Part shown: positions 48,107 through 56,675 of the stretch, one piece after another
Layout of the letters: every line of letters starts with the position of its first letter
Position numbering within the stretch: the first letter of the stretch is position 1
NCBI RefSeq assembly: GCF_947498635.1
Contig: NZ_CANMKV010000027.1
Coordinates: 1-58,368 of the forward strand
DNA: 58,368 nucleotides
Reading direction: 5' to 3'
Source of the DNA: an uncultured Microbulbifer sp.
GTDB lineage: Bacteria > Pseudomonadota > Gammaproteobacteria > Pseudomonadales > Cellvibrionaceae
Position numbers and translations under genes: made by a program
The notes under the pieces: generated by a model
Seen by the model: the letters and a program-made list of their open reading frames with translations, nothing else
Databases searched by the model: none
What the model was told of the DNA's origin: nothing

Positions 48107-49249
48107 ATGAAAGTTCTTTTACTCTCGGCCTACGACGCAGATAGCCATAAGCGCTGGCGTAAGGGTTTAGTCGCCGCATTTCCCGAATGGCAGTGGACAG
48201 TTCTTACACTGCCACCGCGCTATTTCAGCTGGCGTATTCGCGGCAACAGTCTCACCTGGGCTAGGGGCGAGAATGCACAGACGTTAAGGCAGACATGGGA
48301 TCTGATTATCGCTACCTCTATGACCGATCTCAGCGCCTTGCGTGGCTTAGCGCCAGAGATCGTGGGGGTGCCTACCGCGGTGTATTTCCACGAGAACCAG
48401 TTTGCCTATCCAAGCAGTTCAGATGCGTTTCGGTCCTTAGAGCCGAAATTGCTGAATATTTATACCGCACTGGCTGGTGACTTACTGCTATTTAACTCGG
48501 AATATAACCGCCGCACTTTACTCGAAGGGGCGGCCAAGTTATTAAAGCGTTTTCCAGACTGCGTGCCTGCTGGAGTTTGCGAGGAAATTGAAAGAAAATC
48601 CCAAGTGTTACCTGTGCCTTTAGAGGACGCACTTTTTATTGAGGAGTCTCTCGAGGCTGATTTTACCTGGAATCATCGCTGGCCACAGGGTTACCAAGGG
48701 GAGGTCACAGAAGATATCCTGATTATCAGCTGGGCCGCCCGCTGGGAATATGACAAAGGAGTCGACCGCTTACTAAAAATCCTAGAGGGCCTCAAGGAGA
48801 ATAAAGTAAAATTTTTACTTAATCTGATGGGCCAGTCCTTTCGCAACAGCCCAAAAGAATTTGAACGGATTAAACAGGAGTTCAGCCAAAACCTCCTGGT
48901 AGTAGGCTATGTGGAAAACGAACAACTCTATCGGCAAACTTTACGCAATAGCCATGTGTTTCTCTCTACCGCCTACCACGAGTTTCAAGGGCTGGCCGTC
49001 ATGGAGGCCGCAGTAGCGGGCTGTACGCCATTGGTGCCAGATGAGCAGTGCTATCCAGAGTTTTATCCCGAGAAGCTGCGTTATTTGGGAGTAGGGAATG
49101 CGGTTGTAAGGCTTGAAGCTATGTTTAAAAAGGTCCAGTGTGTAGAGGGGCTGGATAAATTAGATTTCCAAAATTTTTCATGGGCAAGCCATAGATATAA
49201 GTATTTGCGTGCTTTAAATCATCACGCTTCCTATATTTTCAGCAATTAG
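48107..49249 (+). CDS. tRNA-queuosine alpha-mannosyltransferase homologue (DUF3524)
   Basis: A 380-residue GT4 glycosyltransferase with the DUF3524 N-terminal domain: MKVLLLSAYDADSHKRWRKG, LPPRYFSWRIRGNSLTWA and the characteristic VYFHENQFAYP. The donor-site E-x7-E motif is in EFQGLAVMEAAVAGC. Homologues of vertebrate GTDC1/QTMAN, which mannosylate queuosine in tRNA-Asp, share this domain. Activity in bacteria is inferred. Downstream the sequence turns into IS-derived DNA. Confidence 0.88.
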   Translation: MKVLLLSAYDADSHKRWRKGLVAAFPEWQWTVLTLPPRYFSWRIRGNSLTWARGENAQTLRQTWDLIIATSMTDLSALRGLAPEIVGVPTAVYFHENQFAYPSSSDAFRSLEPKLLNIYTALAGDLLLFNSEYNRRTLLEGAAKLLKRFPDCVPAGVCEEIERKSQVLPVPLEDALFIEESLEADFTWNHRWPQGYQGEVTEDILIISWAARWEYDKGVDRLLKILEGLKENKVKFLLNLMGQSFRNSPKEFERIKQEFSQNLLVVGYVENEQLYRQTLRNSHVFLSTAYHEFQGLAVMEAAVAGCTPLVPDEQCYPEFYPEKLRYLGVGNAVVRLEAMFKKVQCVEGLDKLDFQNFSWASHRYKYLRALNHHASYIFSN

Positions 49250-49598
49250 TACACGCAACTTGAGCGATTTTGGAATATTACGCTCATGGTGCTTTTAGGT
49301 TGTTATAGTTTCACGGTAGCCGATGTCGGAATCAGCTAACCGGTCTTGGTAGAATAATAATAGTTATAGGTGCCTGAAAACCCGGGATTAATACATACAG
49401 TTCTTAAGATTCGCAGAGTCGTTCAGATAGGGGGTCAAAGGAGTGTTAACAGGTTATCATTTGCGGGACCCAGCTAGTTTTAACTTTCTTACTCTACAGA
49501 ATAGAGATGGCAGTAAGCATAAATTATGGTCCCATTCCAAAGGTTAGAAGTGCCCACCTAAGTTTGAGAAGGCTGTGGGTATGCCGTGATATGCATAC

Positions 49599-50340
49599 TC
49601 ATATTCGCGAAAAACCTAGACAATCTTTGCTAATCCTGTAACCGATAGAGCAGGTCTCTCCATTTTTTACAAATATCACTAGAGCACCTCCACCGCTTGA
49701 GACCGTTAAAAAACGTTCAGTCGGTACGTTGTCCCAATAGTTTCCCTTGTGGCTCATTGAGTACACCATTCGCTGCTGCTTCAATAGCGTTTGGTGGCAT
49801 GCTGACTACCTCGAGCAGAATGATATAGAAGACCTTTGGGGGTCGTGCGAAAATTGACAGCTATCATCAATGTGTGACTTACCAAAGCTGTTTCCATTTG
49901 ACGATCTAAGCGCCAACCAAAAATCCGGCGTGAATGGAGATCAATCAGTACTGCTAAGTACAGCCAGGCCTGCAAAGTCCAAACTTGATTTTTAGTACAC
50001 GGTGCGAAATCCCTTTCAGAAAATTCTCTGCATCCGACAGTTGGTGGTTACTATCTATCGTCAGTGTAAATCGCTTCTTGCATTTTACCGTCAAACCGAG
50101 CTTTTCCATTAACTTACGGACTCGATGGCGCCCGATCGCAATGCCTCCCTTACGTAGAGGTTTCATTAACCGACGACTTTCATGGCTCTGTCGAGATTCT
50201 GCAAATAAGACCTTCAAGCGATAGCATAGTTGCCATTTTTTAGTGTCAAGCAAGCCATTACTGTGGTGGCACCAATAGTAATACTTACCTGCATTACTCG
50301 GCGGAGCCTCCTAGCTGGAAAGCGGCCCTGTTGCTTCTTA
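49599..50340 (-). pseudogene. IS3-family transposase orfB, inactivated
   Basis: Remains of the DDE transposase in several frames: an N-terminal HTH_21-like part (RHRVRKLMEKLGLTVKCKKR, 49954-50253), a core piece with WLYLAVLIDLHSRRIFGWR (49781-49975) and a C-terminal piece MSHKGNYWDNVPTERF (49599-49784). The frames do not join. The first catalytic Asp, normally in a TDITY motif, has been deleted together with its neighbours (NQVWT runs straight into LQAWLYLAV). The second Asp is Ala: YHSARGSQ instead of YHSDRGSQ, from a GCT codon. Only the Glu (TERF) remains. Inactive. Confidence 0.88.
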
Positions 50341-50353
50341 ATAAAGTTTTACT

Positions 50354-50644
50354 TTATTTCATTACTTTCGCAAAGAATGCACTGGCCTTTTTTAGGATTT
50401 CTTTCTCCATCCGCAACGGCTTGTTTTCGTGTTGTAACCGATCCAATTCTGCGCGCTCGCCGGTATCCAGCCTTACTCCACTCTCTTCCTGCTTCAGCTC
50501 TTTTATCCAGCGTCGCAGGTTGCTGGCAGCGGTTCCTACAGCCTCTGCGGCCTTAGAAATCGAATACGCTTGCTCAGAGACAAGGGCTACGGCGTCTTTC
50601 TTGAACTCCGGTTTGAATTGCCGGCGCGTACCTTTTGTTGTCAT
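50354..50644 (-). CDS. IS3-family transposase orfA
   Basis: A 96-residue OrfA with helix-turn-helix (RQFKPEFKKDAVALVSEQ; SISKAAEAVGTAASNLRRW) and C-terminal leucine zipper (LDRLQHENKPLRMEKEILKK). Intact, but its OrfB partner is inactivated, so the element cannot transpose by itself; it might bind or be mobilised by an active relative. Confidence 0.9.
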   Translation of the reverse strand: MTTKGTRRQFKPEFKKDAVALVSEQAYSISKAAEAVGTAASNLRRWIKELKQEESGVRLDTGERAELDRLQHENKPLRMEKEILKKASAFFAKVMK

Positions 50645-50920
50645 ACTTTACCTCGCTTGCTGGTTTTACCATCTTAGCGAAGTGTCCGGAAGGATTAGAC
50701 CACAACAGTTTTGAGAGTTTTTTGTGTAAGGCAAATTTATTTTTTTTAATGAAAGCAGTTTCATCTTGCTGGTGGCGATTTATACCTCTTGTTAATTTCA
50801 AATAAATAACATCGCCTCTGCTAGTAATTTATCTACATTATCTATTGAGATTTCTTTAGGTGGTTTAATCAAGACTCTTAAAGGGTGCTACACTTAATGT
50901 TTTAATTGCGGGGCTGCCAT

Positions 50921-51682
50921 ATGGTGACTTTAGGATGTTTTTCCAGGATGGTGGTTATTGTGACTTTCTTTGTAATAGCGATAGCGAATTCTGTAGCTGG
51001 GGCTGTTAAGGAGGAACAAAATAAGGCCGAAGAGTTAATTCAGAGGCTTGAAAAGAAATATCTTAGTAATGAAGTTCCTGTCATTCTCCAGAAGCTAGAG
51101 AAGAATGAGTTGTCAATGTCAGTTGTAAACGCTTTTGTACTGGAACAGCGTCTGATTATTCAATCTGACCTTCGCAATAATGCGCTCTCCTTGCATCGAT
51201 TCGGTGGTTCTTCAAGTAAGGTGATCAAAAAATTCTTTTATCGTTTAATCGTTAATGAGGTGTCAGCCAGTGAGCAATTACCGGTTCTAATTCAGGCGCT
51301 TAATATCTCGGAAAGTCAAATTACTAAGTATCGTCCGCTAGCTGGAGCGCAGGCGTATCCAGCTTATACAGCATGGCTGGCAAATTATGCACAACCTGCA
51401 GAGATTGCGGCAGCTCTTTTAATCAACTTTCAAAGTTTTGGTAAAAATGTTGGCCGTATGGCAAAAGCACTTAAACAGTATAAGGGGTTGTCTGACAGTC
51501 AGCTGGAGTTCTTAATCAATTTTAGTGCTTTACCTTCTGATTTTAGAGAGCAGGCTATAGCTATAGTGTCGCAAGGCTTAGCCGCAGGAGTGCGTGAGTC
51601 GGACATTGAAACTCGCGTAAGGCTTATTCAAGTCTATGAGAGTAATTTTTGGAATGCACTTTCAAGTATTGATAGCCAGTAA
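50921..51682 (+). CDS. Exported TenA/PqqC-like (heme-oxygenase-fold) protein
   Basis: A 253-residue protein. A predicted signal peptide at about 1-28 (MVVIVTFFVIAIANSVAGA) precedes an all-helical domain that resembles the TenA/PqqC fold: LSMSVVNAFVLEQRLIIQSD near the start, AYPAYTAWLANYAQPAEIAA mid-domain, then NFQSFGKNVGRMAKAL and RLIQVYESNFWNAL at the end, where the Glu of YESNFW matches the TenA catalytic Glu position. TenA relatives are normally cytoplasmic. I prefer ATG 50921 with GGGG seven bases upstream over TTG 50906. No thiamine genes are nearby, so a thiaminase role is unsupported. Confidence 0.6.
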   Translation: MVTLGCFSRMVVIVTFFVIAIANSVAGAVKEEQNKAEELIQRLEKKYLSNEVPVILQKLEKNELSMSVVNAFVLEQRLIIQSDLRNNALSLHRFGGSSSKVIKKFFYRLIVNEVSASEQLPVLIQALNISESQITKYRPLAGAQAYPAYTAWLANYAQPAEIAAALLINFQSFGKNVGRMAKALKQYKGLSDSQLEFLINFSALPSDFREQAIAIVSQGLAAGVRESDIETRVRLIQVYESNFWNALSSIDSQ

Positions 51683-52121
51683 ATTTTATGATTTAATTTT
51701 GGGTGGGTTGATCCTTGCTATTTCTTAACTTATAGTAACAATGTTTGGCGGTTGGTCGATTATTCATATTAAATAAATTATATTACTTTTATAATTGCTT
51801 TATCCTCATGTTGCGGTGTTTATAGGCAATTGCATCGTCTTGAAGTGAGTTATTCCAGTAATAATGCCAGTTGATTCAATATGTCCATGTAGAAGTATAA
51901 TTTCTATCCAGCTCACTTTTGTGGCGCAATAATATCTTTCAGGTCTGTTTCTGAACCTTGTTTATATTTATTCCTATCTTAATGATTGGTATGTATAGAG
52001 ATAACAAGGATGGTTGAACTATCAAGTTTGGCTTTATTGCTAAGATAGTTTGCTTTGTCATACAACACTTACCCTTGAATGTGATAAAAGTTGAAGTCGG
52101 ATTTTCCTATTAAAGGAATAA
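51683..52121. other. Intergenic, 439 bases
   Basis: AT-rich spacer between the TenA-like and the DUF2279 genes. No open frame or clear hairpin. AAAGGA at 52112-52117 is the ribosome binding site of the next gene. Confidence 0.4.
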
Positions 52122-53087
52122 ATGGAAATGATGAATCGTGTAATAGCTCAGAGAATTTCTTTAGTCATGCTTTTTGCTATGTGGAGCTTTGAGGTGTTAG
52201 CTAAAGAGGTGGCCAGCCCTGTAGGCCGTAATTCAATATCCTTCGAAGAATCACAAAGATTTGGTTGTGTACAACAGTACCCGGTGGCTGATTCTAGAAA
52301 GCATGGCTTTAAACTGTCTAAATTCAAGCAGCACCTTTCTACCATTCCATTTGAGGCTGCAGGGGTAGCTGTTTCCACTTTAGCGATTGGTTTAGTGGAT
52401 TGGGATTGGGGATCTAGTAGTTTTGGTACAACTAGTGAAGGTTTCTTTGAGGATGATACTGCCAATGGTGGTATGGATAAGCTAGGTCATGTCTATGGGA
52501 GCTATCTTCTCAGTGAATTCTTTACAGATGCCATACACTGCAAGGCTGATAATGCTGTGGGGGCGGAGGCTAGTGCAGTCACTCTAGCTTGGCTGAGTAT
52601 GTTATTTGTGGAGTTGGGCGATGGTTACTCTAAGGAGCATGGATTTGCCTGGGAGGACGTTGTTGCCAATACTGCGGGGGTAGGAATCTCTTACCTAAGA
52701 CGGAATATCCCCGGGCTTAGGGAAAAGCTGGATTTTCGTCTAGAATATCTTCCATCGGGTAATCGCTCTGGCTTTAAGCCACACTCAGATTACTCGGGGC
52801 AAAAATATCTACTGGCCTTAAAGTTAAGTGGCTTTGGCTTATCACGGAGAAATCCTCTTAATTATCTGGAGTTACATGGGGGTTACTTTGCTCGGGGTTT
52901 CACCTTGAAAGAAAAAGAACGAGACGACCCTTTGCGTAGAGAGCTCTATGTTGGGGTTGGAGTGAATATAGGGGAGCTGCTTTTTGGCAGGCCTGGAGTT
53001 AGAGAGAGTACTGGAGGCCGATTTGGGCGAAAGTTTTTTGAATATATTCAGCTTCCTCATACTTATGTTGCTAGTGAGAATGATTAA
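52122..53087 (+). CDS. DUF2279 (YfiM-like) exported protein
   Basis: A 321-residue protein with a signal peptide (about 1-29) and the DUF2279/YfiM motif set: MDKLGHVYGSYLLSEFF with the conserved Asp-Lys-x-x-His, LFVELGDGYSKEHGFAWEDVV and NTAGVGISYLRR. The C-terminal half has beta-rich segments such as GVGVNIGELLFG and looks like an outer-membrane-associated domain. The function of the family is unknown. ATG 52122 or ATG 52128/52131 could start it. AT-rich. Confidence 0.75.
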   Translation: MEMMNRVIAQRISLVMLFAMWSFEVLAKEVASPVGRNSISFEESQRFGCVQQYPVADSRKHGFKLSKFKQHLSTIPFEAAGVAVSTLAIGLVDWDWGSSSFGTTSEGFFEDDTANGGMDKLGHVYGSYLLSEFFTDAIHCKADNAVGAEASAVTLAWLSMLFVELGDGYSKEHGFAWEDVVANTAGVGISYLRRNIPGLREKLDFRLEYLPSGNRSGFKPHSDYSGQKYLLALKLSGFGLSRRNPLNYLELHGGYFARGFTLKEKERDDPLRRELYVGVGVNIGELLFGRPGVRESTGGRFGRKFFEYIQLPHTYVASEND

Positions 53088-53178
53088 ATCGGATCCGACT
53101 TTATAATTACCTACCCAGTAGACTAATACTCCTAATTGACAGGCCCCAGGAAAAGATTCTCCAGGAGCCTGTAAGCAC

Positions 53179-54114
53179 TTAATCTATCCACACCCTTGTA
53201 TATATTCGTTTTTGCCCGGGTGTGTCGATAAATTCATCGCGATCGTGCAGGATTCTAGTATTATCAATAAAAATCATGTCGCCAGAATTCATATAAAAGC
53301 TAACAACGTTTTCTTCATTGTTGAGTTCCCCATCGAGAAAGTCTAGTGCTTGGAGAGCCTCCTTCGTTAGGGGGTTGCCCACTCGTTGGTGACCTTTCTC
53401 TATCCAGTAGCGCATATAACGGATAGAAAGTTTGCCATTGGTGTAGCTAAAAATTGGAAAGTAATTGTTAAGAACATTTTGAGTCGCTTTATCACTTCCT
53501 GGTGTGACAAGATCTCGAATATAGTTGTCGTAGAGTAGTTCCAGTTTTTGCGGGGTATTTTCCCGAAGATTCTCGTGCACTTGAGCCGCCGATACAACTT
53601 TGGATTTACCACCTTCTATTGCTGGAGTTATACAGCAGAGGCCTAGAATATTGGGTTGTATCGCCCGCTGTGAGCTATCTGTATGTACTCCAGTGGCAGC
53701 ATTGGTTTGAGAAACTGGTATCGCTTCGTCTTTATAACTTCTGCCTGTGTCCAATATTCCGTAAAGTCGACCGTAGGTATCGATAGTCTTCCCCATTGCC
53801 AAGCTGATCTTTAGAAATAATAGGTTTAGGATTTTTTGATCAAAACCTTCGACACCCTGGATCCAGGTTGCCCCATTTCCTTCTTGCACCTCGTATTTGA
53901 TCTGCTGGGCAAGTTGATCGAACTGTGGGGTGGAGACTGAATCTTTCTGCAAGGCTTGAATGGGGTCCTCTTGATTTAAGGCCCACTCTTGCAGGGCCTT
54001 TATTTCTGCCTGCCACTGGGTTGGCCAGCTAAACTTCCAGTTGGATTTTGTGGTCATCTCTGCAGCTGTCCAGGCTTGTGCTCGAACAACCTCAGCTGGA
54101 GCCATATCAATCAT
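53179..54114 (-). CDS. TauD/TfdA-like Fe(II)/2-oxoglutarate oxygenase
   Basis: A 311-residue TauD/clavaminate synthase-like oxygenase. The facial triad is His 144 and Asp 146 in ATGVHTDSSQ and His 290 in DNTRILHDRDEF; a C-terminal Arg in QKRIYTRVW probably binds 2-oxoglutarate. It uses O2 and 2-oxoglutarate to hydroxylate or desaturate a substrate. Last gene of a three-gene operon; its start overlaps the methyltransferase stop by eight bases. Substrate unknown; family includes amino-acid hydroxylases. Confidence 0.88.
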   Translation of the reverse strand: MIDMAPAEVVRAQAWTAAEMTTKSNWKFSWPTQWQAEIKALQEWALNQEDPIQALQKDSVSTPQFDQLAQQIKYEVQEGNGATWIQGVEGFDQKILNLLFLKISLAMGKTIDTYGRLYGILDTGRSYKDEAIPVSQTNAATGVHTDSSQRAIQPNILGLCCITPAIEGGKSKVVSAAQVHENLRENTPQKLELLYDNYIRDLVTPGSDKATQNVLNNYFPIFSYTNGKLSIRYMRYWIEKGHQRVGNPLTKEALQALDFLDGELNNEENVVSFYMNSGDMIFIDNTRILHDRDEFIDTPGQKRIYTRVWID

Positions 54115-54877
54115 TTGCCTTCACCTTAAATAACACATGCAGTGGATAGCCTTTTAGTGGGCCAAAAAATTTAGGGTCAAATGCCAGATGTTCATCAGTT
54201 ACAGCTAATTCTTTTACTTCTGGCAGGCTATTAAAGCCCGCTTTTGCCAGGGCTTCAAAATAGTGTGAAAAATTTTTATGAACACAGCGAACAGATACGG
54301 GAATACCGTCTCTACGCCAAATTTTACCCTCGAAGGTTTGGTTGATACCATCGAGATAGGTTTTTTTTCCGTGTTCAAAGTAGAAAGGCGGGGTTTCTGC
54401 TCGCATGAATGGCAGGCAGGGGTGGGGTACGGTAAAGACAAAGGTACCACCTGGTGCCAGTAAGGCGTGCACTCTGGTCATTACCTGCGTCATTTCTTCG
54501 ATAGTCAGATAATTGAAAAGGAAAACCGCAATAGCTTTATCGAAGCTGGTTTGTGGAAACTGGTCAAAGGTAACCACATTGCCTTCAGCATAGTTAGCAT
54601 TAGCCAACTTTAGCTCTGAAGCCATTGTTTGTGCCTGGGTAATCATTTCAGCTGAGGAATCTACGCCAAAGACCGATTTTGCCCCTGTTTCAAGGAGCAT
54701 GCGTGACACATAACCCTCGCCGCACCCAAAGTCCAGAATATCTTGCCCTTCGATATTTCCAAGAGATTCAAGGACGCGGGGTCTCGCAGTAAAATCACTT
54801 AGCAAAACTTTTTCTGATCGTAACCAGTTACTTGCTTGTGCGTTATAAATCGTCTCAGTTGATAGAGGTTGGTTCAT
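54107..54877 (-). CDS. Class I SAM-dependent methyltransferase
   Basis: A 256-residue methyltransferase. SAM-binding motif I is DILDFGCGEGYVSRMLLETG (residues 46-65), with Asp of FGVDSSAEM as acidic residue, and the later KAIAVFLFNYLTIEEM and PGGTFVFTVPHPC segments. Second gene of the operon; it overlaps the preceding oxidase gene by 23 bases and the following oxygenase by eight, consistent with tight translational coupling. It resembles small-molecule methyltransferases (UbiE-like), not RNA or protein enzymes. Confidence 0.9.
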   Translation of the reverse strand: MNQPLSTETIYNAQASNWLRSEKVLLSDFTARPRVLESLGNIEGQDILDFGCGEGYVSRMLLETGAKSVFGVDSSAEMITQAQTMASELKLANANYAEGNVVTFDQFPQTSFDKAIAVFLFNYLTIEEMTQVMTRVHALLAPGGTFVFTVPHPCLPFMRAETPPFYFEHGKKTYLDGINQTFEGKIWRRDGIPVSVRCVHKNFSHYFEALAKAGFNSLPEVKELAVTDEHLAFDPKFFGPLKGYPLHVLFKVKAND

Positions 54878-55676
54878 CCTGAGCCACTCCTGTTTTTTGG
54901 TCGATTGATACTTTATGATTATTCGAATTGTTTTTTTTGTTTTTGTGTGCTCGATCTAGCAGGCCATCCCAGAAGGCCGCTCTCAGGTTTAACGATTTCA
55001 AGACGCCGTAGTGCAGGCGCTTTCTCCCCATCTCGGTGTTGGCAAAATCCAAGGCGATCTGGTTTAAGCTCTCTGCGTGATGATCATCGATCAAGGTGTG
55101 AACGGAGAAGAAGCAGTAGTCCTCGGGGCTAATTTCAGGTATTTGTTTTAGCCCCTTTTCAATGAAGGGGTAGATTGAACTTACCACGTGTTCTGTGCCC
55201 AGGCCCAGAGCGCCTATAGCCTCTTCGGTAGAGCCATAAAGTAGCACTGCTGAGAGCATGTCATACCAGATAGCAGCATCATCTGATACTGGAATTTCTG
55301 CGATATCTCTGGTGGCTTTTTCTCTAAACCGGTTGAATAGTTCAGCGTGCGGGATGCCTCGAACCCAGCTCGGATCTATACCATGGGAATGTAATTCCTG
55401 AAGTTCATTCTCGGCATAGTAACCGGACTCTTCACTCAGGTTGTCCAGCAGAATATTGCGATGTTTCTGATCGGTGAGTTTGGAGATCACCGCAGTTAAT
55501 AAATTGACAAAACGAGATGAGTATAAGCTGTATTGCTGAGCGAAATCGGCTACGGCGTAACGGAAATCGGGAAGTGATGCGTTGCTAAATTGTACAAGGT
55601 AAGGGTGGTTTATTGCTCTGTGCTTAAGTGCTTCTTGCGATAGTTGCTCTAGCCAGGCCCTGCTTTGATCGTTCAT
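54855..55676 (-). CDS. Heme-oxygenase-fold diiron oxidase (HDO family)
   Basis: A 273-residue helical protein of the iron-containing redox enzyme family (HDO), related to UndA, BesC and CADD. Candidate diiron ligands are in place: Glu 82/83 (LSEESG), His 96 (ELQELH), Glu 162 (GLGTEHVVSSIYP), His 193 (FSVHTL), Asp 197/198 and His 199/200 (IDDHHAESL). Family members oxidise amino acids or fatty acids, often with C-C cleavage to an alkene. It heads the operon with methyltransferase and TauD-like oxygenase, so the three probably modify one small molecule. A C-terminal Asn/Lys-rich tail follows the fold. Confidence 0.82.
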   Translation of the reverse strand: MNDQSRAWLEQLSQEALKHRAINHPYLVQFSNASLPDFRYAVADFAQQYSLYSSRFVNLLTAVISKLTDQKHRNILLDNLSEESGYYAENELQELHSHGIDPSWVRGIPHAELFNRFREKATRDIAEIPVSDDAAIWYDMLSAVLLYGSTEEAIGALGLGTEHVVSSIYPFIEKGLKQIPEISPEDYCFFSVHTLIDDHHAESLNQIALDFANTEMGRKRLHYGVLKSLNLRAAFWDGLLDRAHKNKKNNSNNHKVSIDQKTGVAQDEPTSIN

Positions 55677-56148
55677 CTTAAGCCTTTAATTCCATGTTTA
55701 ATCAAGCCGCCAGAAAGCTAAAAGTTTAATGTATTAAGCTTTCAATTTTCTGACATACGTCCGGTGTATGCGAGTGAGCTATTGTTATCGTTTTGGTATT
55801 TCAGTATACCGATCGAGTTTTCTTAATCAATAACCTCTTTGTCGATGTGTCTTGTGTTTTGATGAATGTGTGGAATTAGGTTAGGTTGAACTAATACTTA
55901 GTGGGTATTTTAATTTTGATTCCTATCTTCTATTTGGATTTGTTCTTCTTGATGTGCTCAGTAATATGAGGTTATGTTTTTGTTGGTGGATTTTTTTTGA
56001 AAACATAAGTTGTGCCTATGTCTGGTTTTTGTATGGTGATTGATATAGATCAATTCCCGTAGTAGAGATATAAGCCTGGTCAGTTTAGAGGAGGTCATCG
56101 TCCTGCCGCTTCCTTCAGGTAAGCCTTGGGTAGGAGAGGATCAAAACC
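55677..56148. other. Intergenic, 472 bases, divergent regulatory region
   Basis: Strongly AT-rich, between the minus-strand oxidase operon and the plus-strand L7/L12-like gene. It must carry the promoters of both. An FNR-type palindrome at 56040-56053 is reported separately. No open frame. Confidence 0.6.
56040..56053. promoter_or_regulatory. FNR/Anr-type binding palindrome
   Basis: TTGAT-ATAG-ATCAA at 56040-56053 is a perfect match to the FNR/Anr consensus TTGAT-N4-ATCAA. It lies 95 bases upstream of the L7/L12-like gene and about 365 bases from the oxidase operon start. TATAAG at 56069-56074 may be a -10 box for the plus-strand gene, giving a box centre near -35, slightly closer than the usual -41.5. 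Confidence 0.65.
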
Positions 56149-56451
56149 ATGAATTTTTGTGTTTCATGTGCCAGAATTATACTTCCTGGAACTTTCGATG
56201 GATGCATGATGGATTTGGAAAAAAATGTGATTGAAGCGATCGAAGATGGTAGAACAATCCTGGCTATAAAATTGCTGCGTGAGTCTCGAGCGATTGATCT
56301 AAAAGAAGCTAAAGGGATAGTCGACTCTTATATGCAGGAGAGGGATATTCAACCCTCACCATCAGAAATGCCTGGTCGCGTAGGGTTGATAGGAGTATTA
56401 CTTCTATTGGCAATAACGGGATATCTGGCGTTCGGCCTGGGCTCCAATTAG
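56149..56451 (+). CDS. Small membrane protein with L7/L12-CTD-like domain
   Basis: A 100-residue protein. Residues about 23-60 (VIEAIEDGRTILAIKLLRES, then DLKEAKGIVDSYM) resemble the C-terminal domain of ribosomal protein L7/L12, with the AIKLLR / LKEAK pattern. A transmembrane helix at about 80-97 ends the protein, so the domain would face the cytoplasm. A possible Cys pair (CVSC) lies at the N-terminus. Start ATG 56149 has GGAGAGG eight bases upstream; an alternative is ATG 56206. Function unknown; the upstream FNR box suggests oxygen-linked control. Confidence 0.75.
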   Translation: MNFCVSCARIILPGTFDGCMMDLEKNVIEAIEDGRTILAIKLLRESRAIDLKEAKGIVDSYMQERDIQPSPSEMPGRVGLIGVLLLLAITGYLAFGLGSN

Positions 56452-56675
56452 GGGGAGTGAGCCGAAAATTTCTATTCCTTTGGCAAAGACCTTATATATG
56501 TTGGTTAATTCAATATAGCAGCCTCAGACTGGGTGCTATTCTTTATCTAGCAGGCTCACCATAGTCAGTTATTAGTTTGTTCATGTCCCTTTCACTAAGT
56601 TCGAGAGCTTCCCTGAATTCTTATTAACGATATATGTAAAGTCGCTGGCATCGCCTGATGTTTATGGGGTGAAGA

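Larger units (their letters stand above)
49526..50704 (-). mobile_element. Degenerate IS3-family insertion sequence
   Basis: About 1.18 kb with imperfect terminal repeats: the right end near 50698-50704 reads GACCACA in the plus direction; the left end near 49526 reads TATGGTCC and is similar to the inverse of the right end (ATGGTC-CATTCC against GTGGTC-AATCCT). Inside are orfA (intact) and a broken orfB. No target-site duplication could be proven. It sits in the AT-rich accessory side of the window after the tRNA mannosyltransferase gene. Confidence 0.78.
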
